DNA from: Actinomadura luzonensis
Lineage (GTDB): Bacteria > Actinomycetota > Actinomycetes > Streptosporangiales > Streptosporangiaceae
Reading direction: 5' to 3'
DNA length: 64,000 nt
Assembly (NCBI RefSeq): GCF_022664455.2
Contig: NZ_JAKRKC020000001.1
Location: forward strand, 6,143,001 to 6,207,000
Position numbers and translations under genes: made by a program. This document shows positions 1-8,559 of the stretch, piece after piece. A model generated the notes under the pieces. It was not told the origin of the DNA. It did not search any database and was given only the letters and a program-made list of their open reading frames with translations. Position 1 is the stretch's first letter, and every line of letters starts with the position of its first letter.

Positions 1-319
1 GCTCGTAGAACGGCTCGCCGATGGCGAGCGTGAGCGCGGCGAACGTCAGCACCGCCAGCGCCAGCCCGCCGAGGAACAACGCGATCCCGACGAGCGTCCT
101 GAACAGCTTCCGCCACCCCCAGGTGTCGGCGAACGGGGTCAGGAGGTCGGCCACGTCGGTGGCGTGGCGGCCGAGGAGGATCAGCGCCACCACGTACACG
201 GCGAACGCGATCAGCGCCGGGATCAGCCCGAACGCCCACCACCGGCCGTTCCTGGCCACCCAGCCGAACCCCTGGAGGAAGAAACCGACGCCGGCCGCGA
301 AGTCGCGCAATGATCGCAT
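1..319 (-). CDS. EI24-domain (CysZ-like) membrane protein, 3' end missing
   Basis: The first 106 codons are visible; the rest lies beyond the window edge. The start MRSLRDFAAGVGFFLQGFGW, followed by ARNGRWWAFGLIPALIA and hydrophobic stretches at about residues 30-50 and 75-95, is typical of the EI24 (etoposide-induced 2.4)/CysZ-like family of multi-pass inner-membrane proteins. CysZ imports sulfate in enterobacteria; in actinomycetes the substrate is unknown. The gene starts 10 bp after the stop of maf on the same strand, so the two may be cotranscribed. The family call is fairly secure, the function is not. Confidence 0.72.
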   Translation of the reverse strand, partial: MRSLRDFAAGVGFFLQGFGWVARNGRWWAFGLIPALIAFAVYVVALILLGRHATDVADLLTPFADTWGWRKLFRTLVGIALFLGGLALAVLTFAALTLAIGEPFYE

Positions 320-329
320 GCCCGGCAGG

Positions 330-911
330 CTAGCGCCAGAACGACGTCACCGCGTAGCCGAGCTCGGCGAGCAGGTCGCGCAGCAGGGGCAGGGACAGGC
401 CGAGCACGTTGCCGTGGTCGCCCTCGATGCCCTCGACGAACCAGCCGCCGCGCCCTTCGATGCTGAACGCCCCGGCCAGCCCGAGCGGCTCGCCGGTGGC
501 GGCGTAGGCGCGCACCTCCTCCTCGGACGGCTCGCCGAAGCGCACCACGGTGGTGGCGACCTCGGCCGCCTGCCGCCCGGCGGCCACGTCGATGAGGCAG
601 TGACCGGTCACGAGCCGCCCGGTGCGCCCGCGCATGAGCCGCCACCGCTCCACGACCTCCTCCTCGGAGGCCGGCTTGCCGTAGGGGCGGCCGTCGAGCT
701 CCAGGATGGAGTCGCAGCCGATGACGACGCCCTGGTCGAGCCCGCTCGCGACGGCCTCGGCCTTGGCCTTGGCCAGCACGAGGCTGAGCGCGGCCGGACT
801 GTGCGCGGAGTAGGCGTCCTCGTCGACCCCGCTGACGATCACCTTGGGGTCGAGGCCGGCGCTGCGCAGCAGGGCGAGGCGGGCGGGAGAGGCGGAGGCC
901 AGAACGATCAC
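330..911 (-). CDS. maf: Maf-like nucleoside triphosphate pyrophosphatase
   Basis: 193 residues, the usual length for Maf. The N-terminus IVLASASPARLALLRSAGL carries the family signature SASPxR, and GCDSILELDGRPYGKP (about residues 66-81) is the conserved central motif with the catalytic acidic residue. Maf proteins hydrolyse non-canonical or modified nucleoside triphosphates to the monophosphate and pyrophosphate, and influence septation and DNA composition. The start MIVLAS fits the family exactly. It sits between DUF937 and EI24 genes on the same strand. Substrate preference (dTTP/UTP type versus m7GTP type) cannot be decided by eye. Confidence 0.92.
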   Translation of the reverse strand: MIVLASASPARLALLRSAGLDPKVIVSGVDEDAYSAHSPAALSLVLAKAKAEAVASGLDQGVVIGCDSILELDGRPYGKPASEEEVVERWRLMRGRTGRLVTGHCLIDVAAGRQAAEVATTVVRFGEPSEEEVRAYAATGEPLGLAGAFSIEGRGGWFVEGIEGDHGNVLGLSLPLLRDLLAELGYAVTSFWR

Positions 912-930
912 CGGACAAGCCTACCGGTCG

Positions 931-1518
931 TCACCAGTCGGGAAGGGACGTCCCCGGCAGCCCGCCGTAGACGCCGGGACGGGCGGGGCCGGGGCCGAAG
1001 ATGTGGTCGAGCAGCTCGTCGAGGAGCTCGCGGCGGTTGGCGGGCATGGCGGCGCGCTCGCGTTCGAGGTCGTCGGCCAGGGCGTCGGCGTCGAGGTCGC
1101 GGACGGCCGCGCGGGTCGCCAGCAGGTACATGACCATGGGCGCGACCAGCGGCAGCAGCTTCATCATGGCCCCGGTGTCGAGGCCGAACAGGCGGGCCAG
1201 CCCGGTGGCGGCCACCTCGGTGCCCTGCCCGCCGAGCACGTGCCCGAGGATGCTGTGCCCGTCGCGGGTGAGCGAGGCCACGTCGCCGTCGAACGGGTCG
1301 GCGTCGACGTGGTCCTCCAGCGCGCCGCGCAGGGCGTCGGCCCCGTCCGGGTACTGGACGTTGCGGGCCAGGCCGCCGATGATGACGCCCGTGACGGCCC
1401 GCATGACGTCGCGGGCCTTGTCCTCGTCCGTGCCGAGCATGGACGCCGTCTGTTCCATGCCCGGCTCTCCGAGCTGGTCGAGAAGCTGCTGGTCGACACG
1501 CTCGTCGTGCAGCGTCAC
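931..1518 (-). CDS. DUF937 domain protein
   Basis: 195 residues. The N-terminal part reads LDQLGEPGMEQTASMLGTD, then KARDVMRAVTGVIIGGLARN, and later GHSILGHVLGG and a short hydrophobic segment around residues 138-150 (MMKLLPLVAPMVMYLLA). This pattern, a helical repeat with a GHxILGHxLG motif, matches the DUF937 family, which has no established biochemical role. It is encoded 19 bp upstream of maf on the same strand and may share its transcript. No signal peptide is seen. Function unknown. Confidence 0.8.
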   Translation of the reverse strand: MTLHDERVDQQLLDQLGEPGMEQTASMLGTDEDKARDVMRAVTGVIIGGLARNVQYPDGADALRGALEDHVDADPFDGDVASLTRDGHSILGHVLGGQGTEVAATGLARLFGLDTGAMMKLLPLVAPMVMYLLATRAAVRDLDADALADDLERERAAMPANRRELLDELLDHIFGPGPARPGVYGGLPGTSLPDW

Positions 1519-1614
1519 GGCGGTCCCCCGATCCTCGGCGTCGGGCTAGTCACCGCTACTCGTTCCCGCCGCACCCCGGGAACAATGCCCGCTTTGTGCT
1601 AATTCTCGGGAAAG

Positions 1615-3564
1615 TCAGGAGGTCGCGACGGCCTTCGACTGGCTGGTGAGACCGGCGGCGGCGTACGCGTCGGCCTCGTCGAGCGTCTCGTGCTCCAGCA
1701 GCGCGGCCACGATGGCGTCCAGCTTGTCGCGGTTGTCGGTGAGCACCTGGACCGCCCGCTCGTAGCACTGCTCGACGATGCGCCGCGCCTCCTCGTCCAC
1801 GGTGGCGAGGGTGGCGGCGCTGGCCTGCGGCGGGGTGCCGTCGCTGGGGAGGATGGTCAGCGGGCCGACCTTCTCCGACATGCCCCAGCGGCCCACCATG
1901 CCCCGGGCGATCATGGTGACCTGTTCGAGGTCGTTCTCGGCGCCGGTGGTGATGACGCCGAAGACGACCTGCTCGGCCGCCATGCCGCCGAGCGCGCCGG
2001 TGATGCGGCCACGGAGGTACTGCTCGTCGTAGGCGTACCGGTCGGTGTCGGGGGTGGACAGCGTGACCCCGAGCGCCCGCCCGCGCGGGATGATCGAGAT
2101 CTTCCTGACCGGGTCGGCGCCGGGCTGGAGCATGCCGAGCAGCGCGTGCCCCGCCTCGTGGAAGGCGGTGCGGGTGCGCTCCTCCTCCGGCATCACGATG
2201 CTGCGGGCCGCGCCGAGCTGCAGCTTCTCCAGCGCGTCGGTGAGGTCGGACCTGGTGACCTTGTCCTTGCCGCGCTTGGCGGCGAGGAGGGCGGCCTCGT
2301 TGACGAGGTTGGCGAGGTCGGCGCCGGTCATGCCGGGCGTGGTCTTGGCGAGCTGGTCGAGGCTGACCTCGGGGTCCAGCGGCACGCCGCGCGTGTGCAC
2401 GGCGAGGATCGCGGTGCGCCCGGCGGCGTCCGGCAGCCCCACCTGCACGGTGCGGTCGAAGCGGCCGGGGCGCAGCAGCGCCGGGTCGAGGATCTCGGGA
2501 CGGTTGGTGGCGCCGATGACGATGACGCCCTCGGCCCCGGAGAAGCCGTCCATCTCGGTGAGGATCTGGTTGAGCGTCTGCTCGCGCTCGTCGTGGCCGC
2601 CGATGCCGCCCGCGCCACCCCTGGCCCGCCCGATGGCGTCGATCTCGTCGATGAACACGATCGACGGCGCCACCTTGCGCGCCTCCTCGAACAGGTCGCG
2701 GACGCGCGAGGCGCCGACGCCGACGATCATCTCGATGAACTCGGAGGCGGAGGCGGAGAAGTACGGCACCTTGGCCTCACCGGCGACGGCCCTGGCCAGC
2801 AGGGTCTTGCCGGTGCCGGGCGGGCCGGCGAGCAGCACGCCCTTGGGCAGCTTGGCGCCGAGCCGCCGGTACTTGCCGGGGTCCTTCAGGTAGTCGACGA
2901 CCTCGACCAGCTCGTTCTCGACCTCGTCGATGCCGGCGACGTCGTCGAAGGTGACCCGCACCTTGCCGGCCTCGACCGGCTTGGCCGCCTTGGACTTGCC
3001 GAGCCCGCCCAGGCCGCCGCCCATCATGCTGGCGCCGCGGCGCATGATCCAGATCCACAGGCCGGCCAGCAGCAGCACGGGCAGCAGCGACAGCAGCAGG
3101 TTCGAGAAGAAGCCGCGGGTGAGCGGCTTGGAGGTGATCTCCACCTGGCCGGTGGCGAGCTGCTGGTCGAGCTGGTCGGTGTTGGCGAAGGCGGGGATCT
3201 CGGTGGCGAACTTCGTGTACGTCGAGCCGCCGTCCGGGTTCTTCGCCGCGCTCCGCAGATCGCCCTCGACCGACAGGCCCTGGGCGTAGATGTCCTTGAC
3301 GTTCTTGGCGTTGACCTGCTTGGTGAACTCGGTGTAGGAGATCGTCTCGACCGAACCGCTGTCGACGAACGACGACACCACGAAGAAACCCGCGTACACC
3401 ACGAGCAGGGTGACGACGAAGCGCCACCAGTTGATCTTGGGCTTGCCTCCGGGCGTGCCCGGCAGGCCTTCCGAGCGCCAGGGCGGCTTGCCCTTGCCCT
3501 TGTCGGGTGCCTGCGGCGGTCCAGAGCGTTCCACGGCGTCCACTCCCCACGTCGCCGCAATCAT
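1615..3564 (-). CDS. ftsH: ATP-dependent zinc metalloprotease FtsH
   Basis: 649 residues, full length. Order of parts: basic/Pro-Gly N-terminal arm, membrane helix about 47-65, extracytoplasmic domain about 67-150, second helix about 155-174, AAA ATPase with Walker A GPPGTGKT (247-254), Walker B IVFIDEID (302-309) and second region of homology ending LLRPGRFDR, then the zinc protease domain with HEAGH (469-473). FtsH degrades misassembled membrane proteins and regulatory substrates. Actinomycetes often carry more than one ftsH; the unusual N-terminal arm before the first helix suggests this may be an additional copy rather than the only one. A membrane protein gene lies 7 bp upstream on the same strand, indicating cotranscription. 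Confidence 0.95.
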   Translation of the reverse strand: MIAATWGVDAVERSGPPQAPDKGKGKPPWRSEGLPGTPGGKPKINWWRFVVTLLVVYAGFFVVSSFVDSGSVETISYTEFTKQVNAKNVKDIYAQGLSVEGDLRSAAKNPDGGSTYTKFATEIPAFANTDQLDQQLATGQVEITSKPLTRGFFSNLLLSLLPVLLLAGLWIWIMRRGASMMGGGLGGLGKSKAAKPVEAGKVRVTFDDVAGIDEVENELVEVVDYLKDPGKYRRLGAKLPKGVLLAGPPGTGKTLLARAVAGEAKVPYFSASASEFIEMIVGVGASRVRDLFEEARKVAPSIVFIDEIDAIGRARGGAGGIGGHDEREQTLNQILTEMDGFSGAEGVIVIGATNRPEILDPALLRPGRFDRTVQVGLPDAAGRTAILAVHTRGVPLDPEVSLDQLAKTTPGMTGADLANLVNEAALLAAKRGKDKVTRSDLTDALEKLQLGAARSIVMPEEERTRTAFHEAGHALLGMLQPGADPVRKISIIPRGRALGVTLSTPDTDRYAYDEQYLRGRITGALGGMAAEQVVFGVITTGAENDLEQVTMIARGMVGRWGMSEKVGPLTILPSDGTPPQASAATLATVDEEARRIVEQCYERAVQVLTDNRDKLDAIVAALLEHETLDEADAYAAAGLTSQSKAVATS

Positions 3565-3571
3565 GATCCTT

Positions 3572-4507
3572 CTAGCCTAGAACACGCACCCCTGCGGCCA
3601 CGCGGGCGATGTCCCGCCACTGCTTGCGCTGCGCGTCAGGCACTGTGACGAACGCCAGACCGGGCTTGCGCATTCCCCCGTCCACCACCATCACCGCCGC
3701 GCGGGAGTGACGCTTGCCGTAGGTGACGCGGTAGACGAGCAGCCAGCCGCGCTTGACCGGCTGTGAGGCGAGCCAGCTGATCCTGGCGCCCTTGGGGTGG
3801 TGGTTGAGCGTCCAGCGGGCGGCCAGCAGCGCCGAGTCACGCGGGGAGTCCTGCTCCATGATGGGCAGCGGGCAGGTGACGAACATGCCGCGCACGGCGG
3901 AGCCGCGCACCTTCGGCAGCACCTGCTTGGTGGTGAACGGCGCCGCCCCGTACGCCTTCCACGGCCTCGGCAGCTTGGGCACGGCGAGGCCGCTGCGCCG
4001 GTCCCTGGTCACCTTCCTGGACGGGGCGGGCAGGGACATCCGCCTGACGGAGCCGGTCAGCCGGGGGACGCGGGGGTCGGCGTACAGGGCCTCCATGGCC
4101 GTGTAGCCGGGGGCGAGGGACGCGCCGGGCGTCGGCGTGACCTGGGCGGCGGGCGCGGCCGGGGTGACGGTCTCGGCGGGAGCGCTCGCCGGCAGCGATG
4201 CCGACGGGGCGGGCTCGACGGCCGCGGGCGCGGGGCCGGACGAGGGCGGCGCGGCCGGCGGCGCGGTTACCGGCCGCGCGACGACCTCGTCCGGCTCCGA
4301 CGGGAGCACCACGGCCACCGCCACCGCCACCGCCGTCACCACGACGGCGCCGGCCACGGCGAGGCCTCGGTACACCACCCGCATCCGGATGTCACCGATG
4401 CGGGAGCGTTTGGGCGGAGAAGCAAGGGCTTTGGGCTTGGTAGCGGTTCTCACACGGGAACCCTTGATCTCTTCTTCCCCATCGAGCACGACGGGAGCGT
4501 ACGACAT
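3572..4507 (-). CDS. Single-pass membrane-anchored protein of unknown function upstream of ftsH
   Basis: 311 residues. A basic cytoplasmic segment (residues 1-47) precedes one hydrophobic helix (about 48-68, GLAVAGAVVVTAVAVAVAVV). An extended Pro/Ala/Ser-rich linker (about 70-135) leads to a basic C-terminal domain containing TCPLPIMEQDSPRDSALLAARW and HPKGARISWLAS. The layout is that of a type II membrane protein with an extracytoplasmic domain. I do not recognise the domain. It ends 7 bp before ftsH on the same strand, so a role connected with membrane quality control is possible but only inferred from position. Confidence 0.7.
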   Translation of the reverse strand: MSYAPVVLDGEEEIKGSRVRTATKPKALASPPKRSRIGDIRMRVVYRGLAVAGAVVVTAVAVAVAVVLPSEPDEVVARPVTAPPAAPPSSGPAPAAVEPAPSASLPASAPAETVTPAAPAAQVTPTPGASLAPGYTAMEALYADPRVPRLTGSVRRMSLPAPSRKVTRDRRSGLAVPKLPRPWKAYGAAPFTTKQVLPKVRGSAVRGMFVTCPLPIMEQDSPRDSALLAARWTLNHHPKGARISWLASQPVKRGWLLVYRVTYGKRHSRAAVMVVDGGMRKPGLAFVTVPDAQRKQWRDIARVAAGVRVLG

Positions 4508-4524
4508 ATCCCGCCATTACGTGT

Positions 4525-5520
4525 GTGATGCGACCGAAGTGCAATCATGGCGTGGTGGAACAGGTAGAACTGCGATTCGACCACGCCTCTCGAGCGTCGC
4601 AGACGCACACCAACCTGTCGGCCATCCGGCAGAGCCCCCACGGCATCTGGGTAGCCGGCGACGAGACCGCCTCCTTCGAGCACCTGGCGTGGACCGGTGA
4701 CCATTTCGGCGACCAGCGCACGTTCCGCCTGGCCGACTACGTCGACCTCCCGGCCGGCCCCGACGACGAGGCCGACATCGAGGGCATGGCCCGCGCCGAC
4801 GGCCACCTGTGGGTGGTCGGCTCGCACAGCCTCAAGCGCAAGCGGGTCAAGTCGAAGGATCCCGGCAAGGCCGCCGCCCGCCTGGCCACCGTGGTCAGGG
4901 AGGACAATCGCTACCTCCTCGCCCGCCTGCCGCTGCACGGCGAGGAGCCGCAGGCCGGGGCGGCGCTGTCCGGCGAGCGCGGCCTCGCCGCCCACCTGCG
5001 CGACGACCCCCACCTTGGACCGTTCCTGGCGCTGCCGGGCAAGGACAACGGCTTCGACGTCGAGGGCATCGCCGTCGTCGGCGAGCGGGTCTACCTCGGG
5101 CTGCGCGGGCCGGTGCTGCGCGGCTGGGCCGTGGTGCTGGAGCTGCGGGTGGAGGAGGCGGGCAGGCGGCGGCTGCGGCTGCGGCTGCGGGAGCCGTACC
5201 GCAAGCACTTCCTGGACCTCGGCGGGCTCGGCGTGCGCGACCTGTGCCCGGACGGCGAGAGCCTGCTGCTGCTCACCGGCCCCACCATGGCCCTCGACGG
5301 GCCGGTGCACGTGCGGCGCTGGTGGCCGGGGCACCGGTCGGGCGTGGTGCCGGCCGGCGAGCTGGAGGTCGTCGCCGAGCTGCCGTTCGGGGTGGGGTGC
5401 GACCATCCGGAAGGGCTGGCGCGGCTGGCCGACGGGCGGCTCATGGTGGTCTACGACAGCCCGTCGCCGGCCCGGATCACCCCGGCGGGCGGCGTGCTGG
5501 CCGACGTCTTCACGATCTGA
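4525..5520 (+). CDS. DUF3616 domain protein
   Basis: About 331 residues. Motifs such as HTNLSAIRQSPHGIWVAGDE, DIEGMARADGHLWVVGSHS, GFDVEGIAVVGERVYLGLRG and GCDHPEGLARLADGRLMVVYD show repeated beta-propeller-like blades typical of DUF3616, a family of unknown function. The start is uncertain: GTG 4525, ATG 4528 and GTG 4552/4555 are all in frame and homologous sequence seems to begin around EQVELRFDHAS. The gene is divergent from the ftsH-side genes. Its 3' end overlaps the convergent PTH2-like gene by 11 bp. Confidence 0.78.
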   Translation: MMRPKCNHGVVEQVELRFDHASRASQTHTNLSAIRQSPHGIWVAGDETASFEHLAWTGDHFGDQRTFRLADYVDLPAGPDDEADIEGMARADGHLWVVGSHSLKRKRVKSKDPGKAAARLATVVREDNRYLLARLPLHGEEPQAGAALSGERGLAAHLRDDPHLGPFLALPGKDNGFDVEGIAVVGERVYLGLRGPVLRGWAVVLELRVEEAGRRRLRLRLREPYRKHFLDLGGLGVRDLCPDGESLLLLTGPTMALDGPVHVRRWWPGHRSGVVPAGELEVVAELPFGVGCDHPEGLARLADGRLMVVYDSPSPARITPAGGVLADVFTI

Positions 5521-6190
5521 CCCGCCCGTACAACCAGGGAGCCTCGGCGACGAACGTGCACGAACCCGGCTCGATCTCGGTGAACCCGGCGTCCCGGACG
5601 ACCGGCAGCCCGGCCGCGACCTTGGCGGCGAAGCCGGCCTCGTCGGGGGCGGTGCGCACCGCGACGGCCAGGCCGGCCGCGCGCCAGGCGGCCCGCTCGG
5701 CCGCGTCGCTGGCCCACCAGGCGAGCTGGGCGGCGTGCCCGGCCTGCGCCATGGCCTTGCCCGCGGTCATCTCCAGCGCGGGGTTGACCCACAGGACCGG
5801 CGGGACGGCGGGCGGCGGGACGGCGGTGTCGCTCAGGTCCGTGCCGCCGACCTGGAGCCGCGCGAGGTCCCTGGGCCAGCCGTCCAGCGGCACGGGCGGA
5901 TGCACCCGGACCTCGGCCGTGCGGTGCTCGACCGTGCGGCCGGGCAGCGCGACGGCCCGCCGCCACTCGGCGCCGCGCGCCCGGCGCACGACCTTGCGGA
6001 TCTTCCCGGTGGACTGCCAGGCGGTCAGCTCGGCGGCCCACTCCCCCGGGTCGTCGAGCAGGCTCAGCACCGCCATGGCGGCGGCCTCCAGCGCGTCGGT
6101 GCGCTCAGGGGGCGCGGCCCGCTCGATCCTGACGACCAGGGGCAGCACGTACAGCTCGTCGTTCGGCTCGTCGTTCGGTTCGTCGTTCAT
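5510..6190 (-). CDS. Peptidyl-tRNA hydrolase PTH2-family-like protein
   Basis: 226 residues. The segment MTAGKAMAQAGHAAQLAWWA (about 140-160) matches the PTH2 active-site motif (K-x-x-x-Q-x-x-H-A), and the C-terminal AGFTEIEPGSCTFVAEAPW resembles the conserved end of the fold. PTH2 enzymes release peptides from peptidyl-tRNA; actinomycete versions with an extra N-terminal domain are common and not well tested. The N-terminus has a short NDEP repeat. The start ATG overlaps the upstream MFS gene's TGA (ATGA), pointing to translational coupling. Catalytic activity is inferred from the motif only. Confidence 0.72.
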   Translation of the reverse strand: MNDEPNDEPNDELYVLPLVVRIERAAPPERTDALEAAAMAVLSLLDDPGEWAAELTAWQSTGKIRKVVRRARGAEWRRAVALPGRTVEHRTAEVRVHPPVPLDGWPRDLARLQVGGTDLSDTAVPPPAVPPVLWVNPALEMTAGKAMAQAGHAAQLAWWASDAAERAAWRAAGLAVAVRTAPDEAGFAAKVAAGLPVVRDAGFTEIEPGSCTFVAEAPWLYGRVRS

Positions 6191-7467
6191 CGCCCCTTAG
6201 CATGCCTGATCGCCATTGACATGCCGGCGGCGAGGAGGCAGAGCGCGCCCGCGCCGTACCAGGCGAGGTCGTAGGCGCCGAGGTGGTCGCGGGTGAGCCC
6301 GGCGCCGACCGCGGCGAAGGCGGCCCCCACCTGGTGGGAGGCGAACACCCAGCCGAACACGACCGCGCCGTCCTGGCCGTAGACGCGCCGGCACAGCGCC
6401 ACGGTCGGCGGGACGGTGGCCACCCAGTCCAGGCCGTAGAAGACGATGAAGATCAGCATGCTGGGCTCGGTGGTGGCCGCGAACAGGCCGGGCAGCACCA
6501 TCAGGGACAGGCCGCGCAGCCCGTAGTACACGCCGAGCAGCACCTTGGGGTCGACGCGGTCGCTGAGCCAGCCCGAGGCGACGGTGCCGGCGATGTCGAA
6601 GATCCCGATGACCGCCAGCAGCCCGGCGGCGACCGGCTCGGCCATGCCGTGGTCGTGCGCGGCCGGGATGAAGTGGGTGCCGACCAGGCCGTTCGTGCTC
6701 GCCCCGCAGATCGCGAAGCCGCCCGCGAGCAGCCAGAACGGCCGGGTGCGCACCGCCCGGCCGAGCACGGTGACCGCCCGGAGCGCCGCGTTGGCCGTGC
6801 TGCGGGCCGGGCGGACCGCTCCGGGCTCCACGCCGAGCGCGGTGGTGCCGACGTCCTCGGGACGGTCGCGGAGCAGCCACCACACGAACGGCGCCACCGC
6901 CAGCGCCGACCCGGCGACCGCGAGCGACGCCCACCGCCAGCCGGGCCCCTCCGCGAGCCGGGCGAGGACGGGCAGGAAGACGAGCTGCCCGGTCGCGCCG
7001 GCCGCGGTGAGGATGCCGGTCACCAGCCCCCGGTGCCGTACGAACCAGCGGTCCACCACGGTCGCGGCGAACACCAGCGCCATCGAGCCGGTCCCGAGCC
7101 CCACGAAGACGCCCCAGAGCAGCAGGAGCTGCCAGCTCGCGGTCATCAGGACGGTCAGCCCGCTGCCCGCGGCGATCAGCAGCAGCGCCAGCGCGACCAC
7201 GCGGCGCATGCCGAAGCGGTCCATCAGCGCGGCGGCGAAGGGGGCGGTGAGGCCGTAGAGGACGAGGTTCACCGACACGGCCAGCGAGACGGTGCCGGTG
7301 GACCAGCCGAACTCGTTCCGCAGCGGCGTGATCAGCACGCCGGGGGTCGCGCGGAACCCGGCGGCGCCCAGGATCGCGACGAAGGCCACGGCCGCCACGT
7401 ACCAGGCGCGGTGCGGGCCGCGCCTGGTGGGGAGGGCGGTGGGGACGGGGGTGGTGCTGGACGTCAT
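6187..7467 (-). CDS. Major facilitator superfamily transporter
   Basis: 426 residues with about 12 hydrophobic segments. The sequence GVLITPLRNEFGWSTGTVSLAVSVN followed by ALMDRFGMRRVVALAL is the characteristic loop 2-3 region of MFS transporters of the oxalate/formate or monocarboxylate-like type. It is expressed divergently from a GlxA-type regulator 53 bp away, which is the likely controller. Its stop overlaps the start of the PTH2-like gene by four bases. The substrate is unknown. Confidence 0.88.
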   Translation of the reverse strand: MTSSTTPVPTALPTRRGPHRAWYVAAVAFVAILGAAGFRATPGVLITPLRNEFGWSTGTVSLAVSVNLVLYGLTAPFAAALMDRFGMRRVVALALLLIAAGSGLTVLMTASWQLLLLWGVFVGLGTGSMALVFAATVVDRWFVRHRGLVTGILTAAGATGQLVFLPVLARLAEGPGWRWASLAVAGSALAVAPFVWWLLRDRPEDVGTTALGVEPGAVRPARSTANAALRAVTVLGRAVRTRPFWLLAGGFAICGASTNGLVGTHFIPAAHDHGMAEPVAAGLLAVIGIFDIAGTVASGWLSDRVDPKVLLGVYYGLRGLSLMVLPGLFAATTEPSMLIFIVFYGLDWVATVPPTVALCRRVYGQDGAVVFGWVFASHQVGAAFAAVGAGLTRDHLGAYDLAWYGAGALCLLAAGMSMAIRHAKGR

Positions 7468-7520
7468 GCGGCCATCCTGGAGGATCAGCCCACCCGCACA
7501 CGAGTGGCCTGAAAGCCAAT

Positions 7521-8492
7521 ATGTGCAAGAATCCGGCCATGCGTCGTCATCGTGTCGCCGTGGTCGCGCTCGACCACCTCGCCCCGCTCGACCTCGGCAT
7601 CCCCGGCCAGGTGTTCTGGGCCGCCGAGAGCCCGGACGGCGAGAAGTTGTACGAGGTCGTCACCTGCTCCGAGGGCGGGCGGCCGGTGCGCTGCTCGGCC
7701 GGCTACACCGTGCAGCCCGACCACGACCTGTCCGTCCTCGACGCCGCCGACACGGTCGTGATCCCCGGCATCCACGCGGGCCGGGCGCTGAAGGACGGCA
7801 CGATCTCCGAAGCGCTGCGCGCGGCGCTGCACGGCCGGCCCCGGGTGATGTCGATCTGCACGGGAGCGTTCGTGCTGGCCGCGGCGGGGCTGCTGGACGG
7901 CCGCCCGGCGACCACGCACTGGCGGGAGGCGCCGCGCTTCGCCGAGCTGTTCCCGCGGGTGAAGCTGGACCCCGACGTGTTGTTCGTGGACGACGGCGAC
8001 GTCCTGACCTCGGCCGGCGTGGCCGCCGGGCTGGACCTGTGCCTGCACGTCGTCCGCCGCGACCACGGCAGCGAGGTCGCCAACCGCACGGCCCGCCGGT
8101 GCGTGATGCCGCCGTGGCGGGAGGGCGGCCAGGCCCAGTACATCGAACGGCCGCTGCCGGACGGCCCGCAGGGCGGCACGGCCGCCACCCGCGACTGGAT
8201 GCTCGCCCACCTCGCCGACCCGCTCGACCTGACCGCGCTGGCCGCGCACGCCAGGATGAGCGTGCGCACCTTCACCCGGCGCTTCCGCGAGGAGACCGGG
8301 GTGAGCCCGGCCAGGTGGCTGGCCGGGCAGCGGGTGCAGCACGCCCGCCACCTGCTGGAGACCACCGACCTCGGGGTGGAGGAGGTGGCCAGGCGGGCGG
8401 GCTTCGGGACGGCGGTGTCGCTGCGCCAGCACCTGCACGCGGCGGTGGGGGTGGCGCCGCTGGCCTACCGGCACACGTTCCGGCGGATGTGA
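7521..8492 (+). CDS. GlxA-type transcriptional regulator (DJ-1/PfpI domain plus AraC HTH)
   Basis: 323 residues. The N-terminal half is a class I glutamine-amidotransferase/DJ-1-like domain with the nucleophile-elbow-like sequence SICTGAFVLAAAGLLDGR and THWREA. The C-terminal half is an AraC DNA-binding domain with two HTH motifs (ARMSVRTFTRRFREETGVSPARWL and AGFGTAVSLRQHL). These proteins act as ligand-responsive regulators; the DJ-1-like domain is usually non-enzymatic. It is divergent from the MFS transporter at 6187-7467 and probably controls it. ATG 7521 or ATG 7539 may be the start. A paralogue lies at 19217-20203. Confidence 0.9.
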   Translation: MCKNPAMRRHRVAVVALDHLAPLDLGIPGQVFWAAESPDGEKLYEVVTCSEGGRPVRCSAGYTVQPDHDLSVLDAADTVVIPGIHAGRALKDGTISEALRAALHGRPRVMSICTGAFVLAAAGLLDGRPATTHWREAPRFAELFPRVKLDPDVLFVDDGDVLTSAGVAAGLDLCLHVVRRDHGSEVANRTARRCVMPPWREGGQAQYIERPLPDGPQGGTAATRDWMLAHLADPLDLTALAAHARMSVRTFTRRFREETGVSPARWLAGQRVQHARHLLETTDLGVEEVARRAGFGTAVSLRQHLHAAVGVAPLAYRHTFRRM

Positions 8493-8559
8493 CCTATCCG
8501 GCGCGCCGGTGGTCCCCCTACAATCGGCCGTCAAGGAGATCGATCAAAGGGGTCGAGAC

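Noticed and set aside
1690..3648. A 652-codon open frame on the plus strand across ftsH
   Set aside because: It is antisense to an unmistakable FtsH and composed of low-complexity Gly/Ala/Arg/Val, a typical shadow in high-GC DNA.
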